Below are positions 27,952 to 37,900 of a stretch of DNA of 64,000 nucleotides, in pieces; the first letter of the stretch is position 1; each line of letters begins with the position of its first letter. The position numbers and the translations under genes were made by a program. The DNA is from Chloroflexota bacterium (GTDB taxonomy: Bacteria; Chloroflexota; Anaerolineae; Aggregatilineales; J027), in the NCBI GenBank assembly GCA_013112715.1, contig JABFGB010000029.1, positions 16,986 through 80,985 of the forward strand, written 5' to 3'. The notes beneath the pieces were generated by a model. It worked only from the letters and a program-made list of their open reading frames with translations, was not told the origin of the DNA and searched no databases.

Positions 27952-27971
27952 AACCCCCATCTTTGGGGGTT
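27952..27971 (+). terminator. Hairpin after the lipoprotein gene
   Basis: AACCCCCA and TGGGGGTT form a perfect 8-bp stem with a TCTT loop, 6 bases past the stop codon. No T-run follows, so termination strength is uncertain. Confidence 0.5.
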
Positions 27972-28109
27972 CAGCGATTAGGGAGCAACCGGATGGTTAG
28001 GGGGGCATTTTAACCACCACAGTATGTCTGTTAGGATAGCCCACCTAAAAGTGGATAACTTGACGGGTAATCGCCGCCAAACCCACTACTGCCTTACAGA
28101 TCAATGGCC

Positions 28110-28769
28110 TTAGATCGAGTTTGCCCAGTCAATATGCCGATTTCGGAAGATTAGGCCAAACCCACGCCGCGTCGTAATATATTCATGTTCGGGATCCACT
28201 TCTTCAAGGCGCTTCCGTAGCCGACTGACCAGCGCATCAAGGGCTTGGTCGGTGATTTCTTTGCCATGCCACACAAAATCACGGATGTCCTCACGGGTGA
28301 CAACCGCCCCTTCATTCCGCATCAACAATTGCAGCAATAAAATTTGGCTAGGGCTTAGGGGTGGGTCAAGGCGCTGATTCATCACAAACACCTGCGCGGT
28401 GGTCTCATCCAAACGCAACCCTTCAATACGAGCATGGCGCGGGTCTACTTGGGCCGTTGTAGCGGGGTCGTCAAACACGAGGATACACGCATTGCCCAAA
28501 TTCAACACGTCATTGGCTTTGAGGCGATATTCGCGGTTGGGCAGTAGGCGTACATCATTCAAAAATGAGCCGTTAGTGCTGCCGGGGTCAATCGCCACCA
28601 CCTGATCGTGCGAAAATTCCAACTTGAGATGCACCCGTGAAATCTCGGTGGTATCAATCACAAAATCGCATTCTCTGGCCCGTCCGATGGTGAATGGGAA
28701 ATGGGCCAAGTCTAACTGACCCACAATTCGGTTCTCTTCTTTTATATAGAAACATGGCGGGGTTGACAT
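28110..28769 (-). CDS. FHA domain fused to a winged-helix DNA-binding domain
   Basis: The 219-aa cytosolic protein has an FHA domain (about residues 20-100) with the phosphothreonine-binding motif set GRARECDFVID, ISRVHLKL and DPGSTNGSFLN. It is followed by an OmpR/PhoB-type winged helix (about 125-212) ending in VSRLRKRLEEV and ITTRRGFGLIF. There is no receiver domain. The expected role is a transcription regulator or scaffold that responds to Ser/Thr phosphorylation, but no kinase lies nearby. GAGGT stands 7 bases before the ATG. It is divergent from the TIGR01777 gene, which it might control. Confidence 0.88.
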   Translation of the reverse strand: MSTPPCFYIKEENRIVGQLDLAHFPFTIGRARECDFVIDTTEISRVHLKLEFSHDQVVAIDPGSTNGSFLNDVRLLPNREYRLKANDVLNLGNACILVFDDPATTAQVDPRHARIEGLRLDETTAQVFVMNQRLDPPLSPSQILLLQLLMRNEGAVVTREDIRDFVWHGKEITDQALDALVSRLRKRLEEVDPEHEYITTRRGFGLIFRNRHIDWANSI

Positions 28770-28959
28770 AAATAAGACCTCAACCTATCTATTCCGAGTT
28801 AATATAGAAACGCCCTGCTGAAAGTATGGGGTATAACTCAGAATTCGGCTCTACGCAAGCATGACGCATTACCAACGTTTGCTCATCAGCAGTTAAGCAT
28901 GTTTTAAACAATAGGCGTTTAAACTAGAGGCATTATAGCGAATCAAAAGGAGAGTTCCC

Positions 28960-29868
28960 ATGCGTGTGATTATTACAGGTGGCACTGGCCTGATTGGAAG
29001 CGCCCTCGCCAAGAGCCTTCTCGCCGACGGGCATGAAGTCATTGTATTGAGTCGAAATCCCGGCAGTGCGAAGATTGAACCCGGAGTCCGTATTGAAAAT
29101 TGGACGGCACGATCTGGGGATGGATGGAGCAGCCTCATTACCAGCGACACCGCGATTATCAACCTTGCCGGAGCAGGCATTGGCGATAAACGCTGGTCAG
29201 AAGATCGTAAAAAACTGATATTGGAGAGCCGCGTTAACGCCGGGGCAGCCGTTGTAGATGCCATCGAAAAAGCGTCCGAAAAACCGCGTGTCGTTATTCA
29301 ATCCTCGGCGGTTGGTTATTATGGTACTCCCGGCGACCAAATTTTGACCGAGGACAGTCCAGCAGGGGACGATTTTCAGGCCGATGTCTGCAAACAATGG
29401 GAAGACTCCACCAAAACCGTCGAGGGCATGGAGGTACGGCGGGTCGTCATTCGCAGTGGGGTCGTGTTGAGCATGGATGGCGGCGCATTCCCCCGAATGC
29501 TCCTGCCGTTCAAATTAATGGTTGGTGGGCCAATCGGCAACGGCAGCCACTGGTTCCCATGGATCCATATTGACGACGAAATCAAAGCCATCCGCTTTTT
29601 GATTGAAAATGAGGGCGCAAAGGGGGTATTTAATGTCATGGCCCCCAACCCACTGACCAATGGCGATTTCACGCACGAAGTTGGCAAGATCATGCAAAAA
29701 CCCGCCGTGATCCCCGTCCCCAAATTGGCGTTGCAACTCATGTTTGGTGAAATGGCGATTATTCTGATAGAGGGTCAGCGTGCCATCCCGAAACGCTTGC
29801 AGGAACACAACTTTGAATTTGTTTACCCCACCGTCGAACCAGCCTTAAAGAACCTATTCAAGAAATAG
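28960..29868 (+). CDS. TIGR01777-family SDR/epimerase-like protein (YfcH-like)
   Basis: The 302-aa Rossmann-fold protein has the NAD(P) motif GGTGLIGSAL at residues 6-15, VIVLSRNP, INLAGAGIGDKRWSEDRK, SSAVGYYG with the catalytic Tyr, and FPWIHIDDEIKAI. The C-terminal DUF1731 region is also present (VPVPKLALQLMFGEMA, PKRLQEHNFEF). The physiological substrate is unknown for the family. AAAGGAG precedes the ATG. It converges on citrate synthase across a shared hairpin. Confidence 0.9.
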   Translation: MRVIITGGTGLIGSALAKSLLADGHEVIVLSRNPGSAKIEPGVRIENWTARSGDGWSSLITSDTAIINLAGAGIGDKRWSEDRKKLILESRVNAGAAVVDAIEKASEKPRVVIQSSAVGYYGTPGDQILTEDSPAGDDFQADVCKQWEDSTKTVEGMEVRRVVIRSGVVLSMDGGAFPRMLLPFKLMVGGPIGNGSHWFPWIHIDDEIKAIRFLIENEGAKGVFNVMAPNPLTNGDFTHEVGKIMQKPAVIPVPKLALQLMFGEMAIILIEGQRAIPKRLQEHNFEFVYPTVEPALKNLFKK

Positions 29869-29881
29869 GCGACGTTGCATC

Positions 29882-29910
29882 TAGGGGCGGTTGTCGAATA
29901 ATCGCCCCTA
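29882..29910. terminator. Hairpin between the convergent TIGR01777 and citrate synthase genes
   Basis: TAGGGGCG and CGCCCCTA pair perfectly. The right arm contains the TAG stop codon of citrate synthase. No T-run exists on either side, so it may act as a shared U-less 3' hairpin. Confidence 0.45.
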
Positions 29911-31047
29911 CCGATCCTCCAATTTCACCCAAGCACGGTCAGCTTCCCCGATATAAAGTGCTTCAGGGTGAATTAGCCGATTTTCGAGTCGCTGCTCCAA
30001 AATATGCGTGACCCAACCCGCCATACGCCCCATTGCAAACACCAGCGGCATTAAATCCGGCTCAATCCCCAACATATACAGCAGCACCGAGCTATAGTAA
30101 TCCACATTGGCATAGATGTGACGTTCGATGAAATAAGGGTCGGTCAGCGCCAGATTTTCCAGACCTGCCGCAATGTCGAACCAATGCGTGTCCTCTAAAC
30201 TTTTGGCAAGCGTTTCGGTGTGGTGACGTAAAATGACACTGCGCGGGTCGGTGGTACGATAGACCCGATGTCCAAAACCCATAATTTTGCGTCCCTTGCC
30301 TTTGACCTGCTCGCTAAAAAATGACGATACATTTTCAGGGCTGCCGATTTCCATAAACATTTCCATCGTCGCTTCATTTGCACCACCGTGTTTTGGCCCT
30401 CTCAACGCACCGAGGGCAGCGGTAATCGCGCTATAAATATCGCTGTCTGTGCTGGCGACCACCCGACTGGTAAAGGTACTGGGGTTGAGGCTGTGATCGG
30501 CCATCAAAATGAGATAAACATTCAGAGCCGCTATTTCCGCCGGGGTTGGGTTTGCACCCGTGTGCATGTACAAAAAATTGGCGGCGAGGCTCAGATGTTT
30601 ATCGGGCAGGATAGGTACTAACCCCTGTCGAATGCGTGCCCATGCCGCTGTAAAAATGGAGGTATAGGCAATGAGGCGGTAGGCTTTGCGTAGCTCGGCT
30701 TCGAGTGAGTTGTCATCCGCAGTAGCATCGTAAATCCCGGTCATAGAAATCAGCGTGCGGAGAATGGTCAACGGATGAGAATTCTTGGGGAAACGCTGCA
30801 TCACCTCGACAAAATGTGGTTCTAGTATCATTTCAGTGGCGAGGTTCTGTTGAAAATCGGCTAATTCTGGACGATTGGGCAGGTGTTGATGCAGCAATAA
30901 ATAGGCTGCTTCTTCATAACTGGCATGTGCGGTCAAATCTTCAATGGCATACCCACGATAGGTCAGGTGTCCCGCTGAACCATCTACCATGCTGGCGGTG
31001 GTTTCGGTCACAATCACGCCCACCAAGCCTTTTGCCACTTCGTGCAT
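29908..31047 (-). CDS. gltA: Citrate synthase
   Basis: The 379-aa enzyme condenses oxaloacetate and acetyl-CoA and is of the short Gram-positive/archaeal length. It starts with the usual AKGLVGVIVTETTASMVDG, then LTYRGYAIEDL. The catalytic-histidine segments are GPKHGGANEA and MGFGHRVYRTTDPR, and the VDYYSSVLL segment provides the catalytic Asp. MGRMAGWVTHILEQ is conserved near the C-terminus. GGAG stands 12 bases before the ATG. A 2-methylcitrate synthase role cannot be fully excluded, but no prp genes are present. Confidence 0.93.
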   Translation of the reverse strand: MHEVAKGLVGVIVTETTASMVDGSAGHLTYRGYAIEDLTAHASYEEAAYLLLHQHLPNRPELADFQQNLATEMILEPHFVEVMQRFPKNSHPLTILRTLISMTGIYDATADDNSLEAELRKAYRLIAYTSIFTAAWARIRQGLVPILPDKHLSLAANFLYMHTGANPTPAEIAALNVYLILMADHSLNPSTFTSRVVASTDSDIYSAITAALGALRGPKHGGANEATMEMFMEIGSPENVSSFFSEQVKGKGRKIMGFGHRVYRTTDPRSVILRHHTETLAKSLEDTHWFDIAAGLENLALTDPYFIERHIYANVDYYSSVLLYMLGIEPDLMPLVFAMGRMAGWVTHILEQRLENRLIHPEALYIGEADRAWVKLEDR

Positions 31048-31337
31048 CTTTTTTCTGCTCTCCGGTGTATAAATTTACATTGAAAGAATTTTAAGCAGTT
31101 TTGAACTGAATAAAAACCTTGAAGGTAGATTGTGTGACGATGCACACCCGATCATGAGTCCCGAAAAATGGAGTTGCCATGTTCCTCAACAAGAATAACC
31201 TTTCACCTATCTGTTTGTACCGTTAAAATGATAAGGTGTTTTTCCTCATCGGGAGTTCAAACTGTTACGGTTAGCGTTTGGTCACACCTCTGGATTCAGT
31301 TGAGGAGTGTTTTAGAAAAACCTTTGGACAAGAACCT

Positions 31338-34300
31338 ATGCCATTGATCTTGCCTCTCTTTCAATTGTTTGTTCAATCTATCGGCGCACGCTATATCCGA
31401 CCCGCCGTCTCCACTACGACCAACTTTATTAGTTGGGCACCGCGTTTGGCAGTGGCACGCTTGATTGCCAAATGGCGCTCACTGCTCACGATTATCGTGG
31501 GAGTGATTTTGGGATCGGGCATCGGCGCATTAGTGCCGCTCTATACCACTGCCGTCGCCCAAGTGGGCATGGTACAGCGGTTGGAGCAAGAACCCGCCCG
31601 CGACAGCAACAGTCAGCTTCGCATCTCACTCAAACCAACCGACTTTGCCAGTGCTGAAGGTGGCAGTATTGTTGACCGTGCCGCAGTATTAGATACCTAT
31701 GTCCGTGATACCATCAACGCCCATGTCAACAGTGGGTCGGTTGAGGGCTGGGTCGGTCAAATTGCTGGGTATGTAGAAACAACCCGCATGGGGGTCCTTG
31801 TAAATGATGAAGCCCTTGTGGGGACACGTACCAGTCTGATTTATCTCGACAAGTGGGAAAATCAGGTGCGTATCGTGGATGGGGAAGCGCCTTCCCGCGC
31901 CACCGTTCCAGAGGGTGCGGATTTTAATGTGGCCGTCAGCTTGAATGTGGCAAACGAGTTAAATCTGGAAGCAGGCAGCCTCATTACGCTTGACCAGCGG
32001 TTGGATGAACGGGGTAATCAGCGTTCCGGTGCCTATGCCACCAGTCGCCCCTTAGTTGTCCATATCGCAGCAGTGGTCGCCCCCCGTGACGAAAGCTCCT
32101 CCTATTGGATGGAACCAAATCCGCTTGGATTGACTTCCGAAGGAGTGTGGAGCAGCCAATTCTATTTCTTGACGGACAAAGCCACTGTCGAAACCATCAT
32201 GCTGGATTATGTGCCGGAAACCGACACAACATTTGGCTGGCGCATTGTGTTCGACCATGACCGTCTACCCTATTCCCGTATTTCTCAGGCCCGTACCGCC
32301 CTGCATACCCTCGATAACGAGTTATATCAAACGCTCAAACTGAACACAGATCGGGATTTGAAATATAACTACTACACCCGCCTGATTGATTTCAGCGATA
32401 CCCGTGCCGATGTTGACCGGGGTATCCTGTTGGATTATGACAAGAAACAAGAACTGAATAACGTGCCGTTTGCGCTGCTGCTGCTTGAGGTAGGGGCGCT
32501 GGTCATATTCTTCTTGGTCGTGACGGCGGCATTGGTGCGACGTGGCGAACGGCGCGAAATTTCGATGTTCCAAAGTCGTGGGGCGTGGGATGGTCATATT
32601 CTGGCCCTACGCGGCATTGAAGCCCTGCTCATCTGTATTTTTGGGGCCATCGTCGCCCCCTTCATCGCCCAACAGGTCTTGATTGTGTTGGGGCCAACCG
32701 TCGCCAATACCGATGAATTCCCCCTGCCGCTGACGACCAATGTGTTTTTGTTTAGCGCGATGGCCGCTGGGGTTACATTGGTCGCACTGACCCTGACGCT
32801 GATTCCAGTGCTGCGGATGCCCTTGATTTCAGCGGGGGGTGCGGCCCTGCGAAGTTCCGCCAAGCAGTGGTGGCAAAAATATTATGTAGATGTCATCGTG
32901 GCGGCGCTTGCGCTCGGCGGCCTGATATTACTAATCCAACGTGACTCCCCACTGATTGAAACCAATACCGGTGAAAAGCAGGTTGACCCGTTGATGGTCT
33001 TGGCTCCGGCTCTTGCCTTCTTCGGATTCGGCAGTTTGGCCTTGCGTGTTTTTCCCGGAGTAGCCCATTTCACCTCAGCGATTAGTGCGCGGCGGCGGGG
33101 CCTGTTGAATACCCTAGCTAGCTGGCAGTTGGCCCGTGAACCTCTGCATTATGGACGCATTACCTTTTTGCTGGCCCTAGCGATTGGGATTGGCTGGTTT
33201 GCGACCTCGTTCCAAGCCACTGTGCGGCGCAGTCAGGGCGACCAAGCCAACTATCTGGTGGGGGCGGATGTACGGCTGTATGAACGAGATACCCGTCTCA
33301 ATGTTGACCGTGCCCGTCAGCCGGAGTTTTATAATGAGAACGCCAGTGTGGAAGCCAGCAGTATTGGTTATCGCGTTAACGGGGTCAATGTCGCCACCAG
33401 CTTTAATCAGCTATTGACAGGCAATGTCTTGGCAGTTGATTCACGGAATTTTGGCGATGTCACGCTCGAAAAATGGCGTTCCGACCTCGGCAACATCTTG
33501 ATTCCGTTTAACCCCGGTGATGAAGTGACCATGCCGACAGTAGGCGAAGAACTGCCTTTTAATCCCACCAAAATCGGCATGTGGGCACGCATCAGCCTGA
33601 CCGGATTTGCCTTTAGCGACCAAGATATTTTCCAGCCCAATCTTCAGCGGCTGCGACGCCAAGTGATTTTGCGAGTACGGCTACAAGATGAAGCCGGAAC
33701 ATGGATGATTGTGCCACTGAATGAAGTACGGGTGGAATATCTACGACAGGGCTTAGATGAACCGGGCATGGAAAGCGCCGCACATGTCACCAGCGGTTGG
33801 GTCTATTATGAGGCCGATTTCTCACGCCTAAACTACACTCCGGTGGGCAAAGTGCGTCTTGTATCCATCTTTTGGGATCATCGCAGCAACAGCAGTTTTG
33901 GCGAGGCAAATGTCCGTCTATCACTAGCCCAAATGACCCTGATGGACGATCAACAAAACGTCACGCCCTATGAAATTTTCAATCGCGGGAACTGGGATTA
34001 CGTCTATGATTCAGGCGCGGGTTCAGAAGGTGATGTAACCCTCGGCAGTGATCTCGACAATCTTCATACCGACGTGATTTATGTGACCTTTGACCAAGTG
34101 GCGTTGCGAACACGGGCCGGGATTAATCTTAATTATCCTGACCCGCAGCCAATGCAGGCTATTGTCAGCAAGTCTATGGCGGAGGAGAATGATCTCCAAG
34201 TGGGTGGCGAAGATGCCCAAATTGTGACGCTGCCGAATGTGGCCCGCACCGCCGTTCAATTTGTGCCACAGCGGACAACAGAATATTTCCCGTCCCTCTA

Positions 34301-34970
34301 TAATGAACGCCCATTCGTGATTGTGGATGTGCGCGAAATGATGTATTGGATTAATCAGCGCCCCTCCGCCCAGTTTTATCCCAACGAAGTCTGGCTAAAT
34401 CTCAATGAGGAAGTCACCTCGGTTGATGATGTCAACGCAGTTTTAGCAGACTTGCAGGGTGGTGACGATACCGGGGTGGTCAATGTACGCGAAGTGACCT
34501 ATGCCCGTGAATTTGACCGCTTGGAAACCGACCCGCTGGCACTTGGGCTTTTGGGGTTGATGTTCCTCGCCTTTATTATCGGGCTGGCCTTGAGCATCGT
34601 AGGGTTGCTGACCTATGCCTCATTGACCTCACAAGCACGGCGCAGTGAATTTGGCGTGCTGCGTGCTTTGGGGATGTCCTCAGGTCGTGTCGTGTGGAGT
34701 TTGATTTTGGAGCAGCTATTCGTCGTGGCGGTAGCCGGCGCTTTGGGGTCAGTATTGGGCTATCTGCTCAGTATTTTCGTCGTCCCCACCCTAGCGATTG
34801 GCACGACGGGCGAAGGTGTTGTGCCGCCCTTCATCACTGAAACGGAATGGGCAGCGGTAGGTAACTTCTGGTTGATTATGGGAATCGTGCTGGCAGTGGT
34901 ATTTGCCTTCTCGTTCCTACTGGTGCGCCAACTCTCACTATCGCGGACACTGCGGCTCGGTGATGAGTAG
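31338..34970 (+). CDS. Very large FtsX-like ABC permease, first of the pair
   Basis: The protein is about 1210 aa, from an ATG at 31338; an in-frame TTG at 31278 would add 20 residues and neither has a strong ribosome-binding site. A membrane helix (LLTIIVGVILGSGIGALVPL) is followed by an ectodomain, an FtsX block near residues 390-510 with RRGERREISMFQSRGAWDG, another helix pair, and a very large second ectodomain (about 630-1070). A final FtsX block has SQARRSEFGVLRALGMSSGRV. It heads an operon with a similar permease and two ATPases. Export or extraction of a lipid, lipoprotein or peptide is inferred from the family. Confidence 0.86.
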   Translation: MPLILPLFQLFVQSIGARYIRPAVSTTTNFISWAPRLAVARLIAKWRSLLTIIVGVILGSGIGALVPLYTTAVAQVGMVQRLEQEPARDSNSQLRISLKPTDFASAEGGSIVDRAAVLDTYVRDTINAHVNSGSVEGWVGQIAGYVETTRMGVLVNDEALVGTRTSLIYLDKWENQVRIVDGEAPSRATVPEGADFNVAVSLNVANELNLEAGSLITLDQRLDERGNQRSGAYATSRPLVVHIAAVVAPRDESSSYWMEPNPLGLTSEGVWSSQFYFLTDKATVETIMLDYVPETDTTFGWRIVFDHDRLPYSRISQARTALHTLDNELYQTLKLNTDRDLKYNYYTRLIDFSDTRADVDRGILLDYDKKQELNNVPFALLLLEVGALVIFFLVVTAALVRRGERREISMFQSRGAWDGHILALRGIEALLICIFGAIVAPFIAQQVLIVLGPTVANTDEFPLPLTTNVFLFSAMAAGVTLVALTLTLIPVLRMPLISAGGAALRSSAKQWWQKYYVDVIVAALALGGLILLIQRDSPLIETNTGEKQVDPLMVLAPALAFFGFGSLALRVFPGVAHFTSAISARRRGLLNTLASWQLAREPLHYGRITFLLALAIGIGWFATSFQATVRRSQGDQANYLVGADVRLYERDTRLNVDRARQPEFYNENASVEASSIGYRVNGVNVATSFNQLLTGNVLAVDSRNFGDVTLEKWRSDLGNILIPFNPGDEVTMPTVGEELPFNPTKIGMWARISLTGFAFSDQDIFQPNLQRLRRQVILRVRLQDEAGTWMIVPLNEVRVEYLRQGLDEPGMESAAHVTSGWVYYEADFSRLNYTPVGKVRLVSIFWDHRSNSSFGEANVRLSLAQMTLMDDQQNVTPYEIFNRGNWDYVYDSGAGSEGDVTLGSDLDNLHTDVIYVTFDQVALRTRAGINLNYPDPQPMQAIVSKSMAEENDLQVGGEDAQIVTLPNVARTAVQFVPQRTTEYFPSLYNERPFVIVDVREMMYWINQRPSAQFYPNEVWLNLNEEVTSVDDVNAVLADLQGGDDTGVVNVREVTYAREFDRLETDPLALGLLGLMFLAFIIGLALSIVGLLTYASLTSQARRSEFGVLRALGMSSGRVVWSLILEQLFVVAVAGALGSVLGYLLSIFVVPTLAIGTTGEGVVPPFITETEWAAVGNFWLIMGIVLAVVFAFSFLLVRQLSLSRTLRLGDE

Positions 34971-34989
34971 GAAGGAAGCATAAAAAGTC

Positions 34990-37900
34990 ATGACCCTTAA
35001 CTTGATTTTTAAACGGATGCGCCGTGAATGGCGTGTCCTCTCCATTTTATTATTGGCGGTCTGCCTCGTGACCGGGTTCTTGGCTTTGGGGCCGCTCTAC
35101 ATTCGGGCCGTAACCGAAGTAGATATTCGGAGCGCATTGGACAGTGCCAACCCAGAAGAACTGAAGATTACGGTGGTCAGCGATGTCCCAGTAGACCAAA
35201 ACGCTGAAAACATCATCAAGGAAGAACTGGGGCCATTGGCAGTGGGGGTGGATCGCTATATCCGTGCCCAATATACTGCACCAGAAGCCCCCTCCGGTCA
35301 AGGTGATCCGGGTACACCCCAGATTGCTGTGTGTGGGTTTGTGATGGTCTTGGGGGCCAATCCTGATGACGGTCTACCGGGTGCAAATGAGTGTTATCAA
35401 CCATTTGCATTTGAACGGCTTGACCAGTTGGTGAATGTGGTCGAAGGCCGCTTGCCCGAACGGTTGGCAACACCGGATATGGTGAATGCTGCTGGCCTAT
35501 CAGAAGAACAACAGGCGGCTCAACAAATCGGCATCTACAATCGCGGCCAAACGGAAGCGGTAATTACCCCAGAAGTGGCGGAAACAGCAAGATTAGAACT
35601 TGGTAGCCGCTTCTATATGGGACAGGTTTTTACCGATGGCACCTCACGGGTCACATCCGTTGTAATTGTGGGGATTGTCGAACCTAAAAATCCATCCGAC
35701 CCGATTTGGACAGGGAATCAGATGTTTTTGAGGGGCGCCGAGGTTGAAGTGAATTTAACCACAACCCGTTATGACTGGGGCATGGCATTTGACCCAGCGG
35801 CCTATCAGGACTGGGTTGCTCCGGTTGTGCCCGGCACCAGCTATATCTGGCGCATTCACACCAATCCCGATGTGATTAACTCCAATAATGCTGGCGAGTA
35901 CAGTGCTGCCTATACCTCACTGCAAAACCGACTTGGCACAGCATTGAACGGCGCACAAACTTTTTCGGGACTGGCCCCGCTTATTTCAGGATATGATGAC
36001 CGCGTAAAAGAAGCCGAAGGGCCAATTGTCCTGCTATCGGGTGCGGTTTTGTTCATCATGCTGTACCACCTAGTCACGACAGTGAGCCTAATTTTGCAGC
36101 AGCAAGGTACTGAATGGAGTTCGATAAGTTCGCGGGGTGGTAGCACCTTCCAACTAATGAAACTCCAATTTATAACGGTGTTTTTGTTGGGGTTCATCGG
36201 GTTCGTGGTCGGGCCATACTTAAGCCGCATCTTCCTGTTTTTTATGGAGCGCTTTGGCCCATTAGCCCAAGCCCTCGACGGCGCATCATTTGGCAATTTG
36301 GAGACGCCCGTTACTTCATACCTCCTCAGCATTGCGGCGGGTGCAGCGTGCGTCACATTTTTAAGCCTACCCGCATATCCAGCCGCCAAAAAGAGCCTCC
36401 TGCGTCTAAAACAAGCTACCTCCCGCCCCCCTACCAAACCTTTCTGGACAAGTTTCTTCCTAGACTTTGTGCTTATTATCGCGGGTATAGGTTTCGTCAT
36501 CCGTATGTACTGGATTGCCGATGGCCGTATCAAAGATTTGTATCGCTACCTGATTAACCCAGCCAAGATGGTGCAGTTTGTGGCGGATCATCCATCCCAA
36601 ACAGGTGGGCTAAAAGACCCCGGCAATCTGCTTTCGATGGCCCTGTTGGTGACAGGGATTGCTCTGTTCTGGCTACGTATCTTCCCCATGTTGATGGGTT
36701 TTGTTTCCAGAATCACCTCGCGCCGCAAAGCCTTAACTGGCCCACTGGCGGTGTGGAATATTGAGCGCAATCCGGGTCACTATGCTCAATTAATTCTGCT
36801 GCTGATTGGTACACTGGCGCTTGGTACAGCGAGCCTCGGCTTAACGGCAACCCGTGAGGCTGGCGGCTGGCGACAGGCCCAAAAAGAGATTGGTGGTTCG
36901 GCGCGGGTGGAAATCAATCCAACGCAGGGCGATATTACCAATGTCGCATGGGATAGATTTGATGGGGTTGCCGACTCAGCGAATGTTATTCGTGTAACAG
37001 GGACGGCATTGGGACGCGAGAGTTTTGTCCTGATCGGGGTAAACCCTGAAGAATTTGCCACCGCTTTCCCAGATTATGCTGATGAAGTTGCTGGTCTGCG
37101 CGATGTTCCCGCGTTAACACAACCCGGTATCGTTTTGCCCGATGATGCGAATCAATTGACCGTACAAGTATGGTCGCAATCGTTGGCAACCGAGGAAGTG
37201 CCGGAGCCAAGTGTCATCATCAGTGTCTATCTGATAGACGCAGTTGGGACGCCCTATCTGCTGCAATTAAGCCGTGACGCAGGTACAAATGTGACCGGGC
37301 CAACGGGCGAAACCAGTGAACCGGATGCTGGCCCACCGCCGACCCCACCGGAACAATGGGTAACATTGTCGGGTTATCTGCCTGTGTCGGGGCGTTTGCC
37401 TTATCGCATGTGGCGCATTGGCATGGCCTCTCGACAGGGGAATCTTGACAGTTTCACGCACAAGGTTTATCTGGATTACTGGCAGACAGTAGATGCCAAT
37501 GGCATTGCTACTCCATTGGAAAGCTATGAAACGCAACCCGCCGGATGGCAGCCTGCAACGTTTGTCTCACCATTTTCGGGGACATGGGTGCCATTGGATA
37601 TTGCCCAACGACAAATCGGTGGTGCTCAAATTCAATATGTTCAAAACGAGGTTGACCCGGTTGCCCAAGACGACTCGACTGCACTAAAGATCGAGTATAG
37701 CGTCCGGCGTGTGTCGGGGCGTTCGACAGAACCAAGTGTCATGATTGACACCTTACCTGTAGACCGCATCCCGGCCATCATTTCTGGTAAGTTCGCAGAT
37801 GTGTTTCGTGGCACGGGTCAAGGTTCTGCCAATCGAGGTATCCCGCCATTGGAAGTGGGTAGCGAACGTGATCTCAATGTGGATGTCGGCCCCGGTACGG

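Noticed and set aside
27307..28109. Insertion element carrying the lipoprotein gene
   Set aside because: No transposase, terminal inverted repeats or flanking direct repeats are visible.
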